DNA of 23,597 nt from a virus. Location of the stretch: positions 1 through 23,597 of IMG/VR virus record IMGVR_UViG_3300031952_001743; one strand, written 5' to 3'. The position numbers and the translations under genes are program-made. This document shows, piece by piece, positions 6,459-12,595 of this stretch. Positions within the stretch are counted from its first letter, which is position 1. Every line of letters starts with the position of its first letter. Under the pieces are notes generated by a model, which searched no databases, was not told the DNA's origin, and worked only from the letters and a program-made list of their open reading frames with translations.

Positions 6459-6806
6459 ATGGATAAACGCACAACTGAGTTTTTTAATGCTGAAACAACA
6501 ATTGATGAGAAAACACGAAAACTTTGGGGCAAAGTTAAAGATGAAGACATAGATTCAAAAAAAAGAAAAGTAAGATATTGTCTGAGGAAAATTCAAAAGA
6601 AATATCCATGTAGAAGTTTTTCAATAATACTAGAAGTTGATAATGGTTGCCCAGTCTGTATTGTAGATGTTTGCAAGTTATATAAATATCCTGGATGTAT
6701 GTTATTGTATGGATTTGCTAAGGTTAAGGATGGTAGGGTTACATCATTCCATAAAAATTCTAGTCGATTATTTGCAATATTAAAAGAAAAAAGTCTTAAA
6801 GGGTAG
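6459..6806 (+). CDS. Small cysteine-containing protein of unknown function
   Basis: 115 residues, started by an ATG preceded by a modest GAGG. The N-terminal third is helical and charged; the middle has six cysteines (41, 51, 64, 67, 72, 80), including a CPVC pair and a following C-x7-C, then a beta-like segment MLLYGFAKVKDGRVTSFH. This is the third consecutive Cys-rich gene in the region. The CxxC pair could bind zinc or act in redox chemistry, but there is no thioredoxin-like context. No family recognised. Confidence 0.6.
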   Translation: MDKRTTEFFNAETTIDEKTRKLWGKVKDEDIDSKKRKVRYCLRKIQKKYPCRSFSIILEVDNGCPVCIVDVCKLYKYPGCMLLYGFAKVKDGRVTSFHKNSSRLFAILKEKSLKG

Positions 6807-6817
6807 ATATAAAAAAC

Positions 6818-8815
6818 ATGGCTAAGAAGAAAGAAGAAAAATTCGCAGAAGGCACTAGTAATTCTGCCATTGCAGATTATTTGCTTACCTTGTTTAAAGA
6901 ATTTGGAGCAAACAGGAAGCAACTAAGAGAGAATGAATGGCAGAAGAATTACGATGCCTTTAAGGCTATCTATTCTGATAAGTGGAGAAAGAAGGCACAG
7001 GAAAAGAAATCAGAGAAAGACGAGTGGAAAGCTGATGTATTTTTGAGACTCACTTCTCAAATAGTAATGGGTGTGTTTAGTATGTTATCTGAACTCATGT
7101 TTCAAGGTGGGCAGATTCCCTTTATGCTAAAACCTATTGAGGATGATTATCAACCTGACTACTTGAAGATGGCAGAAGAATCAGCAAAGAAACAAACCAA
7201 AAAAATAAGAGGGCAACTTACCGAAGCCAGAATTGACACGGAAATGATGAAGGGATTACTATCCTTGCCAATGTATGGTGATTGGTGGATGAAATGCCCC
7301 GACTATAAAGAAATTACTGTTAAATCGTGGAAAAAAGTTAATTACGGAAACAATGGAAACCAGAACTTAGATAGATATGAAAGAAATGTTGAGACCAGGA
7401 AAATCCCTTGTGCAACCTATAGAAGCGTATGGGATATGTTTCCTGATATGGAAAATGACGATATTCAGGAAGGGCGTGGAATGTTTGATCGACAAATGAC
7501 TAATTCCTATGCCTTGAGGAAACTAAAAGATGAGGATGGATTTTATGGTGAGGCAATAGATAGAGTTATTGCAAAATCTGATAAGCAATCAAACGTAAAA
7601 GACACCGAGTCATTTGCACCAGGGAAAAGAGAAATAACTAAAACTAAGAATAATATCAGGCATCTAATCTTTGCTGGCAGGATTCCAACAAAGTTATTTG
7701 ATGATTGGGAGAAAAAGGAAGGAAAGAAAACAACAGAAATATTTGACTATTCGTGGGATGTAAGTGATGGAGACGAGAAAGAAGTCATTATTCACATGGC
7801 CGACGAGGAAGCCATAGCTGTTTTTGATAATGAAGGGGATAGGAGACCCTACCTTCATTGTCCAATGGAAAAGGTATTAGACGAACTTTGTGGTATTTCT
7901 ACTGCTGAAAATCTAAGAGATTCACAAACGGTAATGAACTCGGCTACAAATATTTATCTTAATAACGCTGCTTTCTCAGGAAATGTGATTTTGGGAGTTG
8001 TAAGATCGCTTATTGCTCAAGGCAAGAAACTAGATCAGATTACGCCAGGAATGATTATTGATTTAATTGAGGACGCAGATGCAGGGAAGGCAATTCAGCC
8101 TATTATAATTCCTAATGTGGGAGCTCAATTAGAACCGATTATTGATAGATTTGAGCGGTATGCTCATGATAATGCAAAATTCCCTAAGTTCATGCAAGGG
8201 GATGTCATGGAGAAAAGGAAACCAGATACCTTGGGTGAACTGACAATGCTCACTGAGAATACTGGAAAGTATGGAGCACAGGTTACAAGAAACATTGATG
8301 AGTATATCATAGAACCTATGATTGAAACAATTTATGACTACAATATGTCACAACCTGGGATGGATGAGACCTATGGTTCATTTAAAGTTCATGCACTGGG
8401 GTTTAGTACTTATCAAATTAAGATTGTTAAAGTTCAATCATTAAAGCAGTTCCTATCAGTCATTCTCTTAGCACCGGAAGTTATGTTGCCTAAAATAAAA
8501 ATAGAACCCATATTAGAAGGAATCGGTAAGGGATATGATCTTGACCCTGAAGAGATTATAAAATCTGATGAGGAACAACAACAGGATGCCATGAATCAAC
8601 AGCAACAGTTGATGGAGCAGCAACAGATGATGGAAAGGGAAAAGCAGGATCAGATTGCACTACAGGAAAAGATGGAGGATGATAAATTAGAACGAGACAT
8701 GGTAAAAGAGGAACATAAGGCGAGTATTGAATCTAAGAAAAAAGGAGAAGAGTTTGGGTTGGGGTTAGCAAAAGAGATGTTAACACCTAAAAAGGAAAAG
8801 GAGAAGGCAGCATGA
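6818..8815 (+). CDS. Portal protein
   Basis: A 665-residue protein, the right size for a dodecameric portal ring that forms the DNA entry channel at one vertex of the prohead and docks the terminase. The N-terminal helical region has the pattern NEWQKNYDAFKAIY and a following WRKKAQ..., typical of portals. The centre (residues about 355-400) has LDELCGISTAENLRDSQTVM and NIYLNNAAFSGNVILGV, as in portal stem/wing regions where helices pack around the channel. From about residue 585 the C-terminus is Gln/Glu/Lys-rich (EEQQQDAMNQQQQLMEQQQM), a helical barrel or coiled-coil extension that is often cleaved or disordered. The stop overlaps the next ATG (ATGA). It lies between terminase and scaffold/capsid, as expected. 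Confidence is high on position, length and composition; no family model was run. Confidence 0.82.
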   Translation: MAKKKEEKFAEGTSNSAIADYLLTLFKEFGANRKQLRENEWQKNYDAFKAIYSDKWRKKAQEKKSEKDEWKADVFLRLTSQIVMGVFSMLSELMFQGGQIPFMLKPIEDDYQPDYLKMAEESAKKQTKKIRGQLTEARIDTEMMKGLLSLPMYGDWWMKCPDYKEITVKSWKKVNYGNNGNQNLDRYERNVETRKIPCATYRSVWDMFPDMENDDIQEGRGMFDRQMTNSYALRKLKDEDGFYGEAIDRVIAKSDKQSNVKDTESFAPGKREITKTKNNIRHLIFAGRIPTKLFDDWEKKEGKKTTEIFDYSWDVSDGDEKEVIIHMADEEAIAVFDNEGDRRPYLHCPMEKVLDELCGISTAENLRDSQTVMNSATNIYLNNAAFSGNVILGVVRSLIAQGKKLDQITPGMIIDLIEDADAGKAIQPIIIPNVGAQLEPIIDRFERYAHDNAKFPKFMQGDVMEKRKPDTLGELTMLTENTGKYGAQVTRNIDEYIIEPMIETIYDYNMSQPGMDETYGSFKVHALGFSTYQIKIVKVQSLKQFLSVILLAPEVMLPKIKIEPILEGIGKGYDLDPEEIIKSDEEQQQDAMNQQQQLMEQQQMMEREKQDQIALQEKMEDDKLERDMVKEEHKASIESKKKGEEFGLGLAKEMLTPKKEKEKAA

Positions 8816-8991
8816 AAGTAGATATTTATTTTGATGTTTACCCTTGGACAAATAACCCAGAGGACATTTCTCCTACTACACGTCCTTGGGAAAAAGCAAA
8901 GGATGCGATACGATATAAAGTATCAGTCGAGATTCCTGACCCCAAGAATCCCGATATAGTTTTAGATGGGAACACAGAAAAGGTTGGTTAA
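8812..8991 (+). CDS. 59-residue protein of unknown function after portal
   Basis: Starts in an ATGA overlap with the portal gene and ends with TAA at 8989-8991. The product (MKVDIYFDVYPWTNNPEDIS...) has a beta-strand-rich look with aromatic and proline residues (FDVYPW, VEIPDPKNP), suggesting a small folded domain. No family is recognised. The tight coupling suggests it is co-translated with the portal and may belong to the head module. Confidence 0.6.
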   Translation: MKVDIYFDVYPWTNNPEDISPTTRPWEKAKDAIRYKVSVEIPDPKNPDIVLDGNTEKVG

Positions 8992-8992
8992 T

Positions 8993-9190
8993 ATGGAAGA
9001 GTTTATCAATGGGGTTCTATCAATTCCAATAAAGATATTATGTTATTTTAAGATATCCCCCTATTTGTTGGGTCAGATACTATCGTGGATAATAAGCCTT
9101 CTATTTTTAGGTATTGTAATTTCAATTTGTTGCGAGATTCTAAGAGTAATAAAGAATTTAATATTCGGGAAAGATGAAAAGCAAGATTAG
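8993..9190 (+). CDS. Small integral membrane protein, holin-like candidate
   Basis: The open frame runs from 8966, but the first ATG there overlaps the upstream gene; the ATG at 8993, one base after that gene's stop, is preferred and gives 65 residues. One long hydrophobic segment at about residues 27-49 (YLLGQILSWIISLLFLGIVI and onward) is flanked by a hydrophobic N-terminal amphipathic helix (VLSIPIKILCYFKI). It ends in a charged tail (FGKDEKQD). A second hydrophobic hairpin is possible, so one or two membrane passes fit. Small phage membrane proteins are often holins or superinfection factors, but here the gene sits in the head module rather than beside the endolysin, so the role is uncertain. 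Confidence 0.6.
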   Translation: MEEFINGVLSIPIKILCYFKISPYLLGQILSWIISLLFLGIVISICCEILRVIKNLIFGKDEKQD

Positions 9191-9191
9191 C

Positions 9192-9308
9192 ATGAAAGAA
9201 TCCATTATCATTATTGCAATAGGAGTCACGATAGTATTAAGTCCTTTTATTAAGTTGCTAGTGTTTGCTACTTTTAAAAAGCTAACCGAACTGATATTTA
9301 AGGTTTGA
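9192..9308 (+). CDS. 38-residue membrane peptide
   Basis: ATG at 9192, one base after the previous TAG, to TGA at 9306-9308. Nearly all of it is hydrophobic (IIIIAIGVTIVLSPFIKLLVF), giving one membrane helix and a short amphipathic tail (KKLTELIFKV). It pairs with the preceding membrane protein, and the two may act together. The coding call rests on position and the membrane-helix pattern; no strong ribosome site is visible. Confidence 0.5.
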   Translation: MKESIIIIAIGVTIVLSPFIKLLVFATFKKLTELIFKV

Positions 9309-9330
9309 ATAAAGACCGTGGCTAATAAAA

Positions 9331-9513
9331 ATGATTGAGTTCAAACTTGTATCCCTTAAATTAGGGAAAAACATTGATAAAAAGGTAAGAACAACTATAG
9401 TTCTTAATTCTAAAGAAAATAAAGACGAAGGGATTATCTGCGTCCCATTAAATGACCTGATTCAGATATTGGCAGATAAAGAATTACTTAGGAAGTTACT
9501 GGGTGAGGGATAG
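9331..9513 (+). CDS. 60-residue protein of unknown function
   Basis: ATG to TAG with a compact alternating-strand pattern (MIEFKLVSLKLGKNI, KVRTTIVLN, GIICVPLNDLIQIL) and a C-terminal helix. It looks like a small globular domain rather than random sequence. It is the last gene before a predicted terminator, so it probably closes the portal transcript. No recognised family and no strong ribosome site; reality as a gene is moderately likely. Confidence 0.5.
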   Translation: MIEFKLVSLKLGKNIDKKVRTTIVLNSKENKDEGIICVPLNDLIQILADKELLRKLLGEG

Positions 9514-9575
9514 CTGTAGTGCGCAACAGTGAGTTCCCCACCTAGTTTCTTCATATCATCACCTTTCCTTGGTTA

Positions 9576-9607
9576 GAGGCAGGGGTTTCCTCAACTCCCT
9601 GCCTTTT
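9576..9607 (+). terminator. Rho-independent terminator after the portal-region genes
   Basis: An 8-bp stem AGGCAGGG (9577-9584) / CCCTGCCT (9597-9604) with a 12-base loop is followed by TTTT. It lies in the 123-base gap after the 9331-9513 gene and just upstream of the next ribosome site. Nothing else was recognised in 9514-9575. Confidence 0.8.
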
Positions 9608-9625
9608 TGTTTAATCTAAACCCAC

Positions 9626-9630
9626 GGAGG
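9626..9630 (+). promoter_or_regulatory. Ribosome binding site deciding the start at 9637
   Basis: GGAGG ends six bases before ATG 9637. The frame is open further upstream, to an ATG at 9607, but that start would lie within the terminator's T-run and lacks a ribosome site, so 9637 is the better choice. Confidence 0.7.
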
Positions 9631-9636
9631 TTAATT

Positions 9637-9897
9637 ATGGGAACAGTAGATATTAAATGTGTTAGTGAGAATATACCATCTTTATCAACCCCTTACTCTA
9701 ATAATATGATCTATTGGGTTTACGATTTTAATTATCATTATGGTTGCTCATATCCTTACTCATTCCCGATTGTTGATAAAAGCAAAGTTGACACGGCCTT
9801 TAAAGTACTCAAGGCACTTCAGGGCAAGAAGGTTATCGACGTGACCAGTGTTCAGAAATTCATTGAATTGGTAGACGAGATTGCAAAGGTTTTGTAA
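9637..9897 (+). CDS. Hypothetical protein, 86 residues
   Basis: Starts at MGTVDIKCVSE with a clear GGAGG site. The middle is aromatic and Ser/Tyr-rich (YWVYDFNYHYGCSYPYSFPI), followed by a helical C-terminus (VDTAFKVLKALQGKKVIDVTSVQKFIELVDEI). I do not recognise a family. It is the first gene after the terminator, so it depends on read-through or an unseen promoter. The strong ribosome site supports a real gene. Confidence 0.65.
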   Translation: MGTVDIKCVSENIPSLSTPYSNNMIYWVYDFNYHYGCSYPYSFPIVDKSKVDTAFKVLKALQGKKVIDVTSVQKFIELVDEIAKVL

Positions 9898-9912
9898 ATT
9901 AGGAGGTGAAAA

Positions 9913-10137
9913 ATGCCAGCAGTGAGTAAGAATCAAAGGATAGCAATGGCAATAAGGGAACACCATCCAGAGAAACTCTATCCAAGAAATAGAGGACTCC
10001 TTAAAATGAGCAAAAGGCAAACTCATGATTTTGCAACAACACCAGAAAAAGGATTGCCCACTATCAAGAAAACCAAGAAAACCACAAAAAGGAAGGGAAG
10101 AAGTAGAAAAATAAAAGTTCCTTCTTATCTAAAATAA
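9913..10137 (+). CDS. DUF3008-like small basic protein
   Basis: 74 residues preceded by a strong AGGAGGTGA at 9901-9909. The N-terminal MPAVSKNQRIAMAIREHHPE and the later MSKRQTHDFATTPEKGLP match the pattern of a small family (DUF3008) common in phages and bacteria: MPA.SK.Q...M then MSK....FA.T..KGLP. The C-terminus is a long Lys/Arg/Thr tail (KKTKKTTKRKGRSRKIK) not usual in the shortest members. Its function is not known; the basic tail suggests nucleic-acid contact. The assignment is from memory of the family pattern. Confidence 0.65.
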   Translation: MPAVSKNQRIAMAIREHHPEKLYPRNRGLLKMSKRQTHDFATTPEKGLPTIKKTKKTTKRKGRSRKIKVPSYLK

Positions 10138-10159
10138 ATATGCCAGAGACATACAAATC

Positions 10160-10447
10160 ATGGATGACGATCTTAAAGATCGCACATATAGATATCGCCT
10201 AATTTTAGAAGGAAAAAATAACGATTATGTCAGGGCATATTTCTATGAGATTAAAAACATGTTGGATAATACAAGGAAGGTTCATAAAACCAGTTTCAAA
10301 TCGTGCACAGATACAATGCTTAGATATCTGGACACAAGAATAAACACATTAGAGGAGGTGTTGGAACTGCCAACAAGAATAGAAAATGAAGTCGATTCGC
10401 TATCAATAGAAGAAAAAACAATAATTAAAAAGAGGAGGTACGAGTAA
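10160..10447 (+). CDS. Small helical protein of unknown function
   Basis: 95 residues from ATG 10160 to a TAA whose last base is the first base of the next ATG (TAATG). The composition is charged and helical (LEGKNNDYVRAYFYEIKNML, LRYLDTRINTLEEVLELP), with a basic C-terminal patch (KKRRYE). The DNA coding that C-terminus carries the AGGAGG ribosome site of the next gene. No family recognised; it may be a small structural or regulatory protein. Confidence 0.6.
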   Translation: MDDDLKDRTYRYRLILEGKNNDYVRAYFYEIKNMLDNTRKVHKTSFKSCTDTMLRYLDTRINTLEEVLELPTRIENEVDSLSIEEKTIIKKRRYE

Positions 10448-11274
10448 TGAAAAAAAAGTATGGAATTGTATTGGTTTTAATGTTGATTGCTCCATTTTTA
10501 ATTGCATGGAGTATTATTTCAAACAATGAGGTCTACTGGCCTCAGAAGCAAAAGTTTGAAAAACCAGTAATTGAAAAAGATTCAAAATTAGGGCCGTGGC
10601 TAGATAGTCCAAACATGGGAAGTGTTGACCCTAAAAACTACGTTATGTTTATGGATGATTTTACCGCACAGAATATTAGTGTAACTGCAAATGCTAATAT
10701 ATGGTTAGCAGCCAAGACAGGAACGATTGAGGATAGTGGGCCTGGCGGTCTGTTAAAGTTAATGACGACTTATTCTGACGAAACCATGAACATGCAGGTA
10801 AACGGTGAATCATTTCAAATCCAGAAAAATAAGCCCCTTTATTTTGAAACAAGGTTTTCTACATCCGTATCGACTTCTTCACCAGACTGGTTCGTTGGTT
10901 TGATGTCAACGGATACTGAATACTTTAATTCTGCTACTACTATCCTGGGATTTATGGGTGGTGAAACATCAACAGAAAGTATTTACGGGATAGTTAAGTC
11001 GGGTAGCGTTGAATATACGATTGATACAGGGCAAGACCTTGTAAGTGGGACGCAGAAACGGCTTGGGTTTACTATAGACAACACAGTAAGTGCAGGTATC
11101 ACAATGTATGTTGATGATAGTCCCGTGGCGAAACCATGTACAGCAGGAATCTGCTCTCAATTCTTGAGTTCAAGTCTTCCGCTTTATGTATCGCCGGCTA
11201 TCGCCATACAAAGCAAAAAGCAATGTACTGGATACTTGGATGTTGACTATATTAAGGCAATTCAGAAACGATAA
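10447..11274 (+). CDS. Secreted or membrane-anchored protein with lectin-like (ConA-type) fold
   Basis: 275 residues with a strong ribosome site (AGAGGAGGT at 10431-10439). Residues 1-24 are a Sec-type signal or N-terminal anchor (KKKYGIVLVLMLIAPFLIAW). The remainder (about 60-270) is beta-rich and ends in YLDVDYIKAIQKR. With DDFTAQ at the front and KPLYFETRFSTSVSTSSPDW and RLGFTIDNTVSAGITMYVDD inside, it resembles jelly-roll domains of the concanavalin/laminin-G type that phages use in surface and fibre proteins. A signal-bearing protein between portal and scaffold is unusual for a virion part assembled in the cytoplasm; it may instead act at the cell surface. The fold call is from residue patterns and is moderate. 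Confidence 0.55.
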   Translation: MKKKYGIVLVLMLIAPFLIAWSIISNNEVYWPQKQKFEKPVIEKDSKLGPWLDSPNMGSVDPKNYVMFMDDFTAQNISVTANANIWLAAKTGTIEDSGPGGLLKLMTTYSDETMNMQVNGESFQIQKNKPLYFETRFSTSVSTSSPDWFVGLMSTDTEYFNSATTILGFMGGETSTESIYGIVKSGSVEYTIDTGQDLVSGTQKRLGFTIDNTVSAGITMYVDDSPVAKPCTAGICSQFLSSSLPLYVSPAIAIQSKKQCTGYLDVDYIKAIQKR

Positions 11275-11285
11275 GGAGAATTAAA

Positions 11286-12278
11286 ATGGGAGAAACCCCA
11301 AAAGCTATAAGCGATGAAGAGGTTCAACCTGGAGAGGATGAGTCTGGTATCCCTGGCGAAGAAGCAAAGGATGATGAAATAAAGAAGTTATGGGATGAAG
11401 TTGACGAAGATGAAATAGATAAAAAGCCAGAACCAGAAAAGAAGAAAAGAGGACGACCTCCAAAGAAAACTGAAGTAGAGACGGAAGAAAAGGAAGAGGA
11501 AACTGAACCAGAGAAAGAAAAGGAAGAGGAAACTGAACCAGAGAAAGAAAAGGGTAAGGAAGAGAAAAAAGAAGAGGTAGAAGAGCCTAAACCAAAAACC
11601 GCCAAAGAAAGAATTGAGGAAAAGCAAAAGGAAGTAGAGGAAGTAGAAAAGAAAGAAGAAGCCGCTAAAGAAAAGATTGCAGCGCAACCAAAAGAAGTGG
11701 TTAAATCAGACCTTCTTTTTGATTTAAGCAAAACCCTTGAGTCACTTCCTTTAACTGAAGAGGATAAAGAATTCATTAAGGATTTCCCGGAATCAATTAA
11801 AATTATGGGTGCTGCCCAAAACGCCCAAACTAAACAAACCTATGATGAATTTAACAGAGTGATTACGGACATTGTTTCAGCAGTCGATAATCAGTTAGCA
11901 AATTTAAGAAATAGAGTGGTTATCAATGAAATTGTCCCTGACTGGCAAAGTTTGATAAACGATCCAGAGAAAAAGGACAAAGAAGGAAACTCACTTATCT
12001 CACCTAAGTTTGAGTCATGGCTTAAAAAACAAACACCATTTTACCAAAAGCAATTTGAATCCGGCAATCCTTACGATTGCGCGGATGTAATTGTTGCGTA
12101 CAAAGAACATCTGGCAGAGGAGAAGGTAACGGAATCAGATCGCAAAAAGCAGGAACAATTAGAAAAGGACAAAAAGAAATATGGTTCATCCCCAAAAGCC
12201 AGAAAGTCATCTATTCCAGGGGGCACAGAAGGTAAAACAATCTCTGAGTTATGGGCTGAAGTGCCGGAGCCAGATTAA
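11286..12278 (+). CDS. Scaffolding-like protein, acidic and coiled-coil
   Basis: 330 residues just upstream of the capsid gene, where phages place the scaffold that templates prohead assembly. Residues 1-140 are extremely rich in Glu and Lys with few hydrophobics, and include a perfect 10-residue repeat (EEETEPEKEK). An AT-hook-like KRGRPPKK is at residues 54-61. Residues 145-240 have a folded, helical segment (TLESLPLTEEDKEFIKDFPE; NRVITDIVSAVDNQLANLRN). Related IxxLWxEV motifs occur near both ends: KKLWDEV at 33-39 and the C-terminal SELWAEVPEPD. The C-terminal segment may be the part that binds the capsid. Preceded by AAGGAGAA. The scaffold assignment is by position and composition; no capsid protease domain is visible. 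Confidence 0.65.
   Translation: MGETPKAISDEEVQPGEDESGIPGEEAKDDEIKKLWDEVDEDEIDKKPEPEKKKRGRPPKKTEVETEEKEEETEPEKEKEEETEPEKEKGKEEKKEEVEEPKPKTAKERIEEKQKEVEEVEKKEEAAKEKIAAQPKEVVKSDLLFDLSKTLESLPLTEEDKEFIKDFPESIKIMGAAQNAQTKQTYDEFNRVITDIVSAVDNQLANLRNRVVINEIVPDWQSLINDPEKKDKEGNSLISPKFESWLKKQTPFYQKQFESGNPYDCADVIVAYKEHLAEEKVTESDRKKQEQLEKDKKKYGSSPKARKSSIPGGTEGKTISELWAEVPEPD
11491..11550 (+). repeat. Exact 30-bp tandem duplication in the scaffold-like gene
   Basis: AGGAAGAGGAAACTGAACCA plus ten more bases is repeated without a mismatch at 11491-11520 and 11521-11550, and a few flanking bases also match. It preserves the reading frame and doubles a 10-residue EEETEPEKEK unit, indicating a recent slippage-type duplication. 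Confidence 0.95.
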
Positions 12279-12454
12279 TGGATAACGAGCAAGAACCAAT
12301 CATTATAGTTGATACTGGGAAGGAAATAAGATGCACCAACCCAAATTATAAAGGCAGACCATGCAGACAACTTCTTATGAAAGGAGAGATTAAATGTATT
12401 GAGGTAAAATGTCATAACTGCAAAAGAATTTATAGAATTGAAAAAATATCATAA
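12278..12454 (+). CDS. Com-like zinc-finger protein
   Basis: 58 residues, starting at an ATG overlapping the scaffold-gene stop by one base. KEIRCTNPNYKGRPCRQLL then KGEIKCIEVKCHNCKRIYRI resembles the Com family (Mu Com, a small zinc-binding translational activator of mom mRNA): EIRC...C.xLL..G.I..IEVKC..CK. The first Cys pair is spaced C-x9-C instead of C-x2-C, so a seven-residue insert separates them; the second is CHNC. Com-like proteins elsewhere bind mRNA stem-loops. Here the gene sits immediately upstream of a structured leader and the capsid gene, so a role in capsid expression is possible. The family resemblance is visible; the role is inferred. Confidence 0.65.
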   Translation: MDNEQEPIIIVDTGKEIRCTNPNYKGRPCRQLLMKGEIKCIEVKCHNCKRIYRIEKIS

Positions 12455-12492
12455 AGGGGGTGATAGTGAAACAAAACTAACATAATATAAAA

Positions 12493-12530
12493 CTGCGATT
12501 TCATTACCTCTTATAAGAGGAGAATTGCAG
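12493..12530 (+). other. Composite inverted repeat upstream of the capsid gene
   Basis: An outer 9-bp stem (12493-12501 with 12522-12530, two G-T pairs) encloses a perfect 14-bp palindrome CCTCTTATAAGAGG (12507-12520). In RNA this gives a hairpin with an internal loop and a TATA tetraloop; in DNA the palindrome is a candidate protein-binding site centred about 64 bases upstream of the predicted capsid transcript start. No T-run follows, so it is not a terminator. Confidence 0.55.
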
Positions 12531-12541
12531 GGGTTGAAATA

Positions 12542-12571
12542 TTGAAGACCCTGTGAGTCTCAAACTATAAT
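12542..12571 (+). promoter_or_regulatory. Sigma70-like promoter for the major capsid gene
   Basis: TTGAAG (12542-12547, four of six bases of TTGACA) is separated by 18 bases from a perfect TATAAT (12566-12571). The start would lie near 12578, just before AGGAGGT (12581-12587) and the capsid ATG at 12596, leaving a very short leader. Between the boxes, TTGAAGAC and GTCTCAA form an imperfect inverted repeat (12542-12563), which could be an operator. Confidence 0.5.
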
Positions 12572-12595
12572 TTTTAATATAGGAGGTAATGTAAA

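Noticed and set aside
10140-10202. 20-codon ORF just before the 95-residue gene
   Set aside because: Too short, overlapping the next gene in another frame, no ribosome site.
11324-11776. Minus-strand ORF of 150 codons, Ser/Phe-rich
   Set aside because: Its composition is the reverse complement of Glu/Lys codons in the scaffold-like gene; low-complexity shadow.
12481-12492. CATAATATAA as an additional promoter -10 element
   Set aside because: Imperfect and without a -35 partner; the downstream TATAAT is better.
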